Source: Candidatus Dadabacteria bacterium
Lineage (GTDB): Bacteria > Desulfobacterota_D > UBA1144 > Nemesobacterales > Nemesobacteraceae
Direction: 5' to 3'
DNA: 51,943 bases
Assembly: GCA_022827275.1 (NCBI GenBank)
Contig: JAJDTG010000006.1
Coordinates: 1 to 51,943, forward strand
Position 1 is the stretch's first letter. Each line of letters starts with the position of its first letter. Position numbers and translations under genes: made by a program. The notes under the pieces are model-generated. The model ran no database searches and was not told the DNA's origin. It saw only the letters and a list, made by a program, of their open reading frames with translations. Of this stretch, positions 44,303 through 51,943 are shown one piece after another.

Positions 44303-46321
44303 TTACGCGACGCCTTCAGCATATTTAAGCTCCAGTTCCTGGAGTTTTTTTATCCTGTTTCTGAATTCGGCAGCCTTCTCAAATTCAAGCTTCTTCGCGG
44401 CGGATTTCATCTCCCTTGAGAGCTTGGCTATAACACCCGGAATCTTGTTCGGGGGGATATCGAGGAGATCTTCCTCCTCAGCACCTGAAATCTTGAGGTA
44501 GTCAGATTCGTATATGGAACCCAGCACATCGGTTATGTTTTTTTCGATGCTACTCGGGATTATGTTGTTTTTCGCGTTATACTCCGTCTGGATATCTCTT
44601 CTCCTGCGGGTTTCCGCCATGGCGGCACGCATAGACCCAGTCATGGTGTCCGCGTAAAGAATCACCCTGCCCGAAACATTTCTCGCCGCCCGGCCGAAAA
44701 CCTGAACGAGCGACGTTTCCGAGCGAAGGTACCCTTCTTTGTCGGCGTCAAGCACCGCGACAAGGGAAACCTCGGGTATGTCGAGTCCCTCACGAAGAAG
44801 GTTTATTCCGACCAGAACGTCAAATCTGGCGGCTCTTAAGTCCCTTACGATCTTTATTCTCTCGAGGGTGTCAATCTCAGAATGCAGGTACTCAACCCGC
44901 AGGCCGAGTTCCCTGTAATAGTCCGTAAGGTCTTCAGCCATCTTTTTGGTAAGCGTCGTAACGAGGGCCCTCTGTCCCGATGCGGCAACTTTTTTCAGTT
45001 CATCAAACAGGTCGTCCACCTGATTCTGTGCGGTTCGGGTTTCAATCAAGGGATCGGCAAGACCCGTCGGCCGTATGATCTGCTCAACAACGTTACCGCG
45101 GGCCCGTTCGAGTTCATAAGGCCCTGGTGTAGCAGAAACGTATATAACCTGCCCGACCTTGGCCTCGAACTCCTCGAAATTAAGGGGGCGGTTATCAAAC
45201 GCGGAAGGAAGCCGGAACCCGTTTTCAATCAGGGAAAGTTTCCTGCTTCTGTCACCCAGATACATGCCCCTGAGCTGTGGAATCATCTGGTGACTCTCGT
45301 CGATAACACAGAGAAAATCCTCGGGAAAATAATCAAGAAGAGTATAAGGAGGTTCTCCGGGGCTCCGCCCCGAGATGTACCTTGAGTAATTCTCGATGCC
45401 GGGGCAGAAGCCCATGGTATCGAGCAACTCAAGATCAAACCTGGTCCTCTCCTCAAGCCGGTCGGCCTCAAGTTCCATGCCCCGGCCTCTTAGTTCAGTG
45501 AGCCGGGTCTCAAGTTCCCGTCCTATATCCTCCACTGCCTCTTCTAAAACGCTTTTTGGAGCCACATAATGGGAGCCCGGAAAAATGGAAACCTCCCGCA
45601 CTTCCCCGACAGTCTGTCCACTAAGAGGGTCTATAGTGCGTATCGTCTCTACAGAATCTTCGAAGAATTCAACCCGAAGTGCAACCGATTCCTCGTGCGA
45701 GGGAAACACATCCACCACGTCCCCCCTCACCCTGTACGTGCCCCTGTCAAGCTCATCGATCTTTCTCTCATAACGCACTTCCTCGAGTCTGAGAGCGAAA
45801 TCGTTTCTTGAAAGCTCCATTCCCTCTTCGATCTCGGTAAGCATGCCGTAATAAACCTTGGGAGCCCCGATTCCGTAGATAGCCGAAACGCTTGAGACGA
45901 TTATTACGTCCCTTCGCCTGAAAAGAGCCTTGGTGGCCGCATGGCGCATGCGGTCTATGTATTCGTTTATCGAGGCATCTTTCTCTATGTACGTGTCGGT
46001 CTCAGGGATGTAGGCTTCGGGCTGGTAGTAGTCATAGTAGCTCACGAAATAGTGAACTTCGTTTTCGGGGAAAAAATCGCGCAACTCCGCGTATATCTGA
46101 GCAGCTAGGGTCTTGTTGTGAACAAGTATTAGTGCTGGACGTCCGGCATCACGTATAACGTGTGCTATGGTAAAGGTCTTGCCGCTGCCGGTAACTCCAA
46201 GGAGAACTTGATCCTTGGACCCTAGCTTTAACCCTCTGCTCAAGGCGGAGATGGCCCGGGGCTGATCTCCCTTGGGTTCAAAAGGGCTTTTGAGTTTGAA
46301 CAGAGATTTCCCGGAATCCAT
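44303..46321 (-). CDS. uvrB: Excinuclease ABC subunit UvrB
   Basis: About 672 residues from the ATG at 46321 (MDSGKSLFKLKSPFEPKGDQ); ATGs at 46354 and 46375 also keep the frame but have no family homology. P-loop GVTGSGKTFTIAHVI, beta-hairpin YYDYYQPEAYIPETDTYIEK, helicase motifs VIDESHQ and QVFGRAARN, and the C-terminal UVR motif (about 630-670) are present. It verifies DNA damage with UvrA and recruits UvrC. It is divergent from cobA-hemD and followed by a strong intrinsic terminator. Confidence 0.97.
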   Translation of the reverse strand: MDSGKSLFKLKSPFEPKGDQPRAISALSRGLKLGSKDQVLLGVTGSGKTFTIAHVIRDAGRPALILVHNKTLAAQIYAELRDFFPENEVHYFVSYYDYYQPEAYIPETDTYIEKDASINEYIDRMRHAATKALFRRRDVIIVSSVSAIYGIGAPKVYYGMLTEIEEGMELSRNDFALRLEEVRYERKIDELDRGTYRVRGDVVDVFPSHEESVALRVEFFEDSVETIRTIDPLSGQTVGEVREVSIFPGSHYVAPKSVLEEAVEDIGRELETRLTELRGRGMELEADRLEERTRFDLELLDTMGFCPGIENYSRYISGRSPGEPPYTLLDYFPEDFLCVIDESHQMIPQLRGMYLGDRSRKLSLIENGFRLPSAFDNRPLNFEEFEAKVGQVIYVSATPGPYELERARGNVVEQIIRPTGLADPLIETRTAQNQVDDLFDELKKVAASGQRALVTTLTKKMAEDLTDYYRELGLRVEYLHSEIDTLERIKIVRDLRAARFDVLVGINLLREGLDIPEVSLVAVLDADKEGYLRSETSLVQVFGRAARNVSGRVILYADTMTGSMRAAMAETRRRRDIQTEYNAKNNIIPSSIEKNITDVLGSIYESDYLKISGAEEEDLLDIPPNKIPGVIAKLSREMKSAAKKLEFEKAAEFRNRIKKLQELELKYAEGVA

Positions 46322-46558
46322 TTCGAAGACTATTTTAACCACCCGTACGGTCATCATAAACAAACAAAAGCTCAACCACAGTCGCAGAAACAGTCTTTCA
46401 GTGATTTTACAGGAGCCGACCCATGAGAAATAATATAATTTTGGAGCAGAGGACAGGTGAGAAGCGACGTCACGACACAGTTTCTCGCTTCAGGTGTAAT
46501 GTACAAAGAAACGGGCAGGTGAATTTCCCGGGGTCTCTCCCCAGCAATCCACGGTTCC

Positions 46559-48070
46559 ATGAGCGAAAAAAAAGGCAGGGTTTATCTGATCGGCGCAGGA
46601 CCCGGCGATACGGGCCTTCTTACCCTCAGGGGAAAAGATCTGCTCGGGGAAGCACAGGTGGTAATCTACGATTCTCTCGTAAACCCGCAGATTCTTAAGT
46701 TTTGCCGTCCCGACGCAGAACTCGTATTTGCCGGCAAGACAATAGGACAAGCACATATATCCCAGGAAGAGATAAACGAGCTTCTTGTAAGAAAGGCAAA
46801 GGAAGGGAAAACGGTGGCTAGGCTAAAAGGGGGCGATCCTTTTGTTTTCGGGAGGGGCGGAGAGGAAGCCGAGGTGGTCGTTAAAAACGGCATCGATATC
46901 GAGATCGTTCCGGGAGTCAGTTCCATTACCGCCGTGCCGGCATATGGTGGAATTCCCATTACCCACAGGAGTTACAATTCATCTTTCGCGGTTTTTACCG
47001 GGCACAACCAAGGGGAGGATTCTGACTACGATCCTGCCGAGATCGAAACGATGGTGTTCCTCATGGGACTCAACAATCTCGAGAGCATAATGAAAAAACT
47101 GCTTGAGTCGGGGAAAAAACCGTCCACCCCCGTAGCCGTTATATCATCCGGCACTCTGCCTGAACAGAGATCCGTCGTGGGGACCATTTCCGACATAGCG
47201 GAAAAAACAAGAGTCCTTGACGTGCAGACCCCCGCCACCATAGTGGTCGGAGAGGTGGCATCACTCGCAGAAGCGATAGGGTGGTACAAGAAAAAGCCGC
47301 TTTTCGGAAAAACCATAATGGTAACCAGGGAAAAGGAGGCTTCATCGGAGTTCGCAGAACTCCTTGCCTCCTGCGGGGCAAGAACCATCGAATTTCCCAC
47401 GATCGCAATAAATCCCGTAAGAAACACCAGGGAACAGCAACTCTCAGTACAAAACCTGGGAGACTATGATTTCCTGGTGTTCACAAGCGTAAACGGAGTC
47501 AGCAACTATTTTGATGTGCTCGCCTCCCATGGAAAGGACTCGCGTGAACTAAAAGGCAAAAAGATAATAGCCATAGGAGAAAAAACATCGGAGGAACTCC
47601 TGCGCTACGGCCTCTTGGCGGATTACATGCCCGCAGTCTATACCGCAGAAGGAATAATCTCGCTTACAGAAAAACTCAATCTCGACGGCAAGAAAATACT
47701 AATCCCGAGAGCGCTTGTGGCAAGAGAAATTCTCCCTGACACGCTGCGGGAAATGGGAGCCACTGTGGAAGTGCTCTGCGTTTATGAAACTCTTGTTCCC
47801 GACTACTCAAAAGAGGAACTCGGCGCGATAAAAGAAGAAATCTCCAACGCGGAAATAGACCTTGTAACGTTCACAAGCTCCTCGACCGCAGCGAATTTCT
47901 TCTCGCTTCTTGGAGAGGATCCGGAGCTTTTCGGCAAAACCGGGTTTGCCTGCATAGGGCCTATAACGGCCGCAACGTTGCTTGGCTGCGGTTTTACCCC
48001 CGCCGCCACCGCCGACATTCATACGACCCGGGGGCTCAAAGAAAAAATCCTGGACCTATACGCTTCATAA
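46559..48070 (+). CDS. Uroporphyrinogen-III C-methyltransferase/uroporphyrinogen-III synthase fusion
   Basis: 503 residues. The SUMT domain (1-245) has VYLIGAGPGDTGLLTLRG, VARLKGGDPFVFGRGGEEAE and VPGVSSITAVPAYGGIPITHR. The HemD domain (about 255-500) begins GKTIMVTREKEASSEF and contains LVTFTSSSTAANF and FACIGPITAATL. One polypeptide thus makes uroporphyrinogen III and methylates it to precorrin-2, the branch to siroheme, cobalamin or heme d1. Such fusions are frequent in Deltaproteobacteria and Firmicutes. The 183-nt divergent gap before it shows a TATAAT (about 46433) but no riboswitch I recognise. rsmE follows after 11 nt. Confidence 0.95.
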   Translation: MSEKKGRVYLIGAGPGDTGLLTLRGKDLLGEAQVVIYDSLVNPQILKFCRPDAELVFAGKTIGQAHISQEEINELLVRKAKEGKTVARLKGGDPFVFGRGGEEAEVVVKNGIDIEIVPGVSSITAVPAYGGIPITHRSYNSSFAVFTGHNQGEDSDYDPAEIETMVFLMGLNNLESIMKKLLESGKKPSTPVAVISSGTLPEQRSVVGTISDIAEKTRVLDVQTPATIVVGEVASLAEAIGWYKKKPLFGKTIMVTREKEASSEFAELLASCGARTIEFPTIAINPVRNTREQQLSVQNLGDYDFLVFTSVNGVSNYFDVLASHGKDSRELKGKKIIAIGEKTSEELLRYGLLADYMPAVYTAEGIISLTEKLNLDGKKILIPRALVAREILPDTLREMGATVEVLCVYETLVPDYSKEELGAIKEEISNAEIDLVTFTSSSTAANFFSLLGEDPELFGKTGFACIGPITAATLLGCGFTPAATADIHTTRGLKEKILDLYAS

Positions 48071-48081
48071 AAGGCGGCTCA

Positions 48082-48816
48082 ATGCCAAGATTTCCTATAA
48101 GAAAAGAACCCGCTTCAGAAGACGACGGGATGCTTCGCGGAACAATATCCGAGAGCGACTACACGCATATAACTAAAGTGCTGAGGCTGGCAACTGGGGA
48201 CCGCATAACGGTTTTTGACGCTGAATCCATTGAGTATGAAGGAGTGATAATGGATATATCTTCGGAAACTATCGCGGTCCAAGTTGACAACACCCGCCAT
48301 CTGCAGACCGAACCAGAACTGGAACTGATTCTCTTCCAGGCGATTCTCAAGGGAAACAGGATGGACGGGGTAATCAGCCAGGCAACGCAGCTCGGCGTAT
48401 CAGAGATTTTTCCGGTAATTTCCCAAAGAACCCAGATAAGGTCGACCGCCAAGGTAGACAGATGGAACAAGATAGCGCTGGAATCAACAAAACAGTGCGG
48501 AAGAGTGACTCCGCCGGTGGTTTCAGAACCGATTGATTTCCAGAACTCCTTTGGGATCCAAAAGCAAAGCGAGACGAAAATAATACTCTACGAAAATCAA
48601 GACGAACTTCTCGGGGACTACATGGATTCCCTCACAAAACCCGTAAACAGCATAAATGTTTATATAGGTCCCGAAGGGGGTTTTTCGAAAGAGGAAATCA
48701 CTTTGGCAAAGGAAAACGGCTACATAGCTCTTGGGCTTGGAGAAAGAATACTGAGGGCGGAAACAGCCTCGGTGGTAAGCTTGGCGCTCCTACAGTCCCG
48801 CTTCGGAGATATATAA
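48082..48816 (+). CDS. rsmE: 16S rRNA (uracil(1498)-N(3))-methyltransferase RsmE
   Basis: 244 residues. A PUA-like N-terminus (HITKVLRLATGDRITVFD) leads into a SPOUT knot with YIGPEGGFSKEEITLA and LGERILRAETASV, the RsmE signatures. It methylates U1498 of 16S rRNA. It is 11 nt after the cobA-hemD stop and convergent with the NERD-helicase gene. Confidence 0.96.
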   Translation: MPRFPIRKEPASEDDGMLRGTISESDYTHITKVLRLATGDRITVFDAESIEYEGVIMDISSETIAVQVDNTRHLQTEPELELILFQAILKGNRMDGVISQATQLGVSEIFPVISQRTQIRSTAKVDRWNKIALESTKQCGRVTPPVVSEPIDFQNSFGIQKQSETKIILYENQDELLGDYMDSLTKPVNSINVYIGPEGGFSKEEITLAKENGYIALGLGERILRAETASVVSLALLQSRFGDI

Positions 48817-48853
48817 TCGCTGCAATATAATAGCCTCGGAAAAAAGTGATCGG

Positions 48854-50638
48854 TTAAGCAATCAATTCTGGGTGAGATTTCTGTATCTGTCTCTTTCCCC
48901 TTTGGTCCATCATAACAACTAGCAAGCTTCTCGCTCTTGACATTGCCACGTAGAAAAGAGACTGAGAATTATCTCCGAACATTTCTTCCATACCCACAAC
49001 AAGAATTATTGCAGTGCTCTCAAGCCCTTTGAAAGATTTGATTGATGAACATTTTACAACTTTTCTCCTCTTTCCAGAGTGCAGATTACCGGGAAAATCC
49101 TCAAGAGAAAATCCAGGGATCTCCAATCTATCCTTCAAACGCGCTGGAAAAAGAATTACTATGTCTTCCAAGGAAATATCTTCTTGGAGAAGGCCGTTAA
49201 TTCTTCCACCAAGAAGTTCAGCAAGGTGGTCATAACCATTCCAGTATTTATATTCTACTTCTAAACCATCCTCCTTCCCATCCATGCAAGGAGGACCATC
49301 AAACTCTGAAAGACGATAGGTTGCCTCGGCAATGCGTTTAGTATTTCGGCAATTGACCGGCAATTCATAAGGTCCAGAAAAATCTAAACCCTCTCCACAG
49401 CTTTTCAGCACAGAAGCGACACTTTTGTCACTAGTATCACTCTTCCCGTTGGTATTATAGATATTCTGGCGAGTAAAGTCTCCGAAAATTAACCAACTCC
49501 CATTAGACAATCCTCCGTGCAAAGCAGCATTAATAACATCCAGCACTCCATTGCGAAAGATAAGATCCTGCCCCTCATCCATAACAATAAGGTCAAACTG
49601 CGGGCCTATCTCTTCTTTATCCAGAGCTAACTGTCCATATTCTATATATGTCTTGTCGTAATAAATCTTGTCACGATCCATCTTGTCATAAAATTCCTCA
49701 GCTTCCGGCGATTTTCGTTCACTTATAAATCGTTCCTTGAAGCTGCTTTTCTCTATCAAGTCCTTCAATACTTTATGAAACGTGCCAACCGTAATATTGG
49801 AATGCTTCTCAGTCCAAGTTTCAAGCGATTGAGCTAAAAGTCTGTTATAACAAACAAGCAGCACCTTTTTTCCTTCTCTACTCGCACGACATGCAGATTC
49901 TACAGCAAGTACAGTTTTTCCCGTCCCCGCAGCTCCCTCAATCAACCAACGTGAAGTTTTTTTTAATCCGTCTAATACAAAATATTGATTTTTGGTAAGT
50001 CTTAACAATTCATCCTCCGACTTTTTGATCCACCTGTTTTTTTTCACAGTAGAACCCCGTCGTAGAAAATTTCTAATGTTTTTCGCTTCTGAAGGTGTTA
50101 GGAAAACAGGTTTCTTTAATATTTGCCTCCACTCCTTGATGGCCTTCTTTATAAAAGAGGATATCAAACGATTTCCAGACAAATCGTCACAGTCAATGAC
50201 TTCCCAACGCCGGAATTCAGTGTTTCGTGGAGGACATCTCACTTCATTGAAAATAACCATACGTCCAATCGGACATTTTGATTCACCGGAATCCCCGAAC
50301 TCTTCTCTTATTTTCTTTTCCAACGCTAACGTTGAATCCTTAGCCTGTGCAAAGGGGTTCTTTACTCTATACTTCTCCTTGTCGTTTTTATATCTACTCC
50401 ATCTCCCATTATCTTCACGAATTATAGTTCCATCTTTAACCTCTATACAGATGATTCCTTCTCCAGGAATAATGACGACAAAATCTATTTCGCCATACGG
50501 TTTTCCTGGTCCTCTGTATACCAGTGGCAACGAGTGTAGCACAATCCATCCTTTAGTATTCTTATCGTCTCTTAACAGTTCGAAGATTCTCCTCTCACCC
50601 GGATCTTCGGGAAGAATGTCTGGAATCATCTCTGACAT
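48854..50638 (-). CDS. NERD nuclease-domain/superfamily I helicase fusion
   Basis: 594 residues. The N-terminal NERD domain (about 12-130) shows Asp 52 (YGEIDFVVI) and Glu 66/Lys 68 (CIEVKDG), the PD-(D/E)XK-like core. The helicase part has Walker A GAAGTGKT (235-242), Walker B VMDEGQD (about 352-358), LPVNCRNTKRIAE (motif IV), SSIKSFKGLES (motif V) and YVAMSRARS (motif VI). Such fusions are found in defence islands and plasmids and are believed to cut or unwind foreign DNA, but this one has no confirmed role. GGAG precedes the ATG. A decayed UvrD-like gene lies 59 nt upstream on the same strand. Confidence 0.88.
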   Translation of the reverse strand: MSEMIPDILPEDPGERRIFELLRDDKNTKGWIVLHSLPLVYRGPGKPYGEIDFVVIIPGEGIICIEVKDGTIIREDNGRWSRYKNDKEKYRVKNPFAQAKDSTLALEKKIREEFGDSGESKCPIGRMVIFNEVRCPPRNTEFRRWEVIDCDDLSGNRLISSFIKKAIKEWRQILKKPVFLTPSEAKNIRNFLRRGSTVKKNRWIKKSEDELLRLTKNQYFVLDGLKKTSRWLIEGAAGTGKTVLAVESACRASREGKKVLLVCYNRLLAQSLETWTEKHSNITVGTFHKVLKDLIEKSSFKERFISERKSPEAEEFYDKMDRDKIYYDKTYIEYGQLALDKEEIGPQFDLIVMDEGQDLIFRNGVLDVINAALHGGLSNGSWLIFGDFTRQNIYNTNGKSDTSDKSVASVLKSCGEGLDFSGPYELPVNCRNTKRIAEATYRLSEFDGPPCMDGKEDGLEVEYKYWNGYDHLAELLGGRINGLLQEDISLEDIVILFPARLKDRLEIPGFSLEDFPGNLHSGKRRKVVKCSSIKSFKGLESTAIILVVGMEEMFGDNSQSLFYVAMSRARSLLVVMMDQRGKRQIQKSHPELIA

Positions 50639-50697
50639 TTACTAACTCCTACGATAAGTAATTTTATGCTATCTTAGCACGGGGAACTTTATAAAGT

Positions 50698-51824
50698 TCA
50701 CTGTTCACGGATCCACTGACCTTTGCTTATCAGATAACCAGCAAGGCAGTTCATATTCTTCTCATCGAATATTTGAATGCCTACTCCGTCAGCTTTTCTC
50801 GACCATCTTTCCAGTCTTAATACCCTCAAACTGAAATCTTTCGCTGGAAAACTCTTCCACCAGCACTCCTCTTCTTTACTCCACCTGTAACCCAACTCTT
50901 TCAACCTATCCTTTATTAAAAATGTAGGGCTTGGCCTTCCACTTTTTCGGTTTCCAACTTTAACCAGATATATACCCAATTCCTCCCGTTCCAGAGGGCT
51001 TAGTTCGTTCCAATTCAAATACCTTATATTGATCAAGCTTCCCAGAAACGGAGATTTCTCCACTCCAGATGTAACAATAAATAATTCATCAATTGCACGT
51101 GTTATAGCAACATAAAAAAGTCTTTGTTCTGCCATTACTATTTTCTCCAAGTCATCTCCAAATATCCTTCCAAATACCCAGTTCTGATGTATGAGAGGAT
51201 AGCAACTTTCTACTCCGTCAATTATCACTACGGTCTTTTTTTCAAGCCCTTTGTATTTATGAACCGTAGATACCGAAATGCGGTTCTTCAACTCTTTCGG
51301 GAAAAACGAACGAACAGTATTCTCAAACATGTTAAGGCTTATTTTCCGCCTAAGATTTCTAGTGTCGTTACCTGCTACCGGCCAATAGATTTCATTTAGC
51401 CGTGAAAGCAGAACGATTTCTCTATTTTCACTCAGGCTTTTTTGAACTAATCGCAAGATGGCAGGGGTGAAGAAATCTTGTCCATGGCATTCTTTTTCTA
51501 ATATGGACGGTTGGAATTCATCTAAATCCGCAACAAGTACTGTGCCTGTAGTATTTTTATTTGGGCTGGCATGTTTACCCAAACCATCCATTAAAGTATT
51601 GCCAGCTTCAACTATGGATTGCCCTGACCTGTAGTTAGTAACCATGTAAAGACGCTTATAATCAGGGAAATATTCTTCAAACTCCTCAAAGAAAATGAGT
51701 TCTGAACCTGCAAACCCGTTTATTGATTGCCAATCGTCTCCTACACAAAACAGTTCCACTCCCTCGTTTAACTCTCTTATTGCCGAAACTAATCTGTAGA
51801 ACAGATAACGCTTTAAATCTTTCG
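50698..51824 (-). pseudogene. UvrD/Rep-like helicase, C-terminal half only (5' truncated)
   Basis: Recognisable sequence starts at FAKDLKRYLFYRL (51824) and reads on to a stop at 50698. A stop codon stands directly in front (51825-51827), so motifs I and II are gone. What remains: motif III VGDDWQSINGFAGSE, motif IV MVTNYRSGQSIVEA, motif V STVHKYKGLEKKTVVIIDG, and motif VI RLFYVAITRAIDE. The C-terminus has an additional RW...CWW module (LGYRWSKEEECWWKSFPAKD). A GTG at 51759 could start a shorter protein, but without the ATP-binding half it would not be a helicase. The likely cause is the insertion visible just upstream. Confidence 0.85.
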
Positions 51825-51827
51825 CAA

Positions 51828-51943
51828 ATTAAAAAAGGAGGCGGCATTTCCTGGTAAATCCGGTTAGATAAAGATGTTCTAAAATCTATTTAACAGGAGG
51901 AAACACCGCCATGGAAGATTGTACAGCAAAGAGCCCCAAAAAG
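51828..51943 (+). mobile_element. Probable left end of an inserted element
   Basis: The helicase reading frame breaks at about 51825, and the sequence changes character: an A-rich stretch, AGGAGG (51895-51900), then an ATG at 51911. This is what the left end of an insertion sequence looks like when it has cut a gene, but no terminal repeat can be tested because the other end is outside the window. Confidence 0.45.
51911..51943 (+). CDS. Start of an unidentified gene, possibly a transposase (runs off the window)
   Basis: Eleven codons, MEDCTAKSPKK, behind a strong AGGAGG placed 10 nt upstream. It is too short to assign a family. The position right next to the truncated helicase suggests a transposase; this is inference. 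Confidence 0.45.
   Translation, partial: MEDCTAKSPKK

Noticed and set aside
46376-46558. Possible cobalamin or other riboswitch ahead of cobA-hemD
   Set aside because: The conserved cobalamin-box bases are not present and no consistent multi-stem fold was seen by eye.

Overview
The window comes from the chromosome of a didermic (LPS-type, outer-membrane-bearing) bacterium. It carries FabZ, Skp, BamA and LolC/LolD of the outer-membrane assembly and lipoprotein export pathways, a TPS-TPP trehalose enzyme, CcdA/TlpA/CcmH cytochrome-c maturation factors, and gene orders (rimP-nusA-infB-ylxP-rbfA-nrnA-truB-rpsO-pnp; gmk-relA/spoT-lepB) that resemble Deltaproteobacteria/Desulfobacterota-like lineages or related candidate phyla. 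The sequence alone does not settle the taxon. There is no rRNA, no CRISPR array and no complete prophage.

Layout. 1-632 (-): start of tuf behind a four-tRNA cluster, Thr(UGU)-Tyr(GUA)-Gly(UCC)-Thr(GGU), the same order as E. coli thrU-tyrU-glyT-thrT-tufB. 701-11474 (-): one long, tightly packed run pyrR-pyrB-pyrC-lysS-lolC-[tnpB]-lolD-bamA-skp-fabZ, joining pyrimidine synthesis, lysyl-tRNA synthesis and outer-membrane biogenesis. A solitary TnpB gene is wedged between lolC and lolD and is bracketed by a 24-nt inverted repeat that covers the lolD start codon. 11736-16845 (-): gmk-relA/spoT-lepB, then an unusual solute-binding-like protein with a Cys/hydrophobic/basic C-terminal tail. 16929-21247 (-): katG, a HAD hydrolase and a second, unrelated solitary TnpB. 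21272-24260 (+): an arsenosugar-type operon (CMD/peroxidase-like protein, radical SAM ArsS, glycosyltransferase, CcdA).

24372-33802: a mixed metabolic stretch: LCM-type methyltransferase, zinc-ribbon protein, malic enzyme, HAD hydrolase, aldo/keto reductase, bifunctional trehalose-6-P synthase/phosphatase, a TlpA-CcmH pair, and a HipB-HipA toxin-antitoxin pair. 33811-44287 (-): the translation/RNA-processing supercluster rimP, nusA, infB, ylxP, rbfA, nrnA, truB, rpsO, pnp, miaA, preceded by a promoter that overlaps the uvrB terminator region. 44303-48816: uvrB (-), then cobA-hemD fusion and rsmE (+). 48854-51943: accessory end, with a NERD-nuclease/helicase fusion, a UvrD-like helicase that has lost its N-terminal half, and at the very edge a plus-strand start codon that probably belongs to an inserted element.

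The most unusual items are the tnpB lodged in the lol operon with its start-codon-covering inverted repeat, two promoters whose -10 boxes lie exactly 8 nt from the ATG (gmk, otsAB; likely leaderless mRNAs), a recurrent GTATATAATT promoter core with one perfect 16-bp palindrome, the solute-binding protein with a sorting-like tail, and the NERD-helicase/decayed UvrD pair. No gene stretch longer than about 300 bases is empty.
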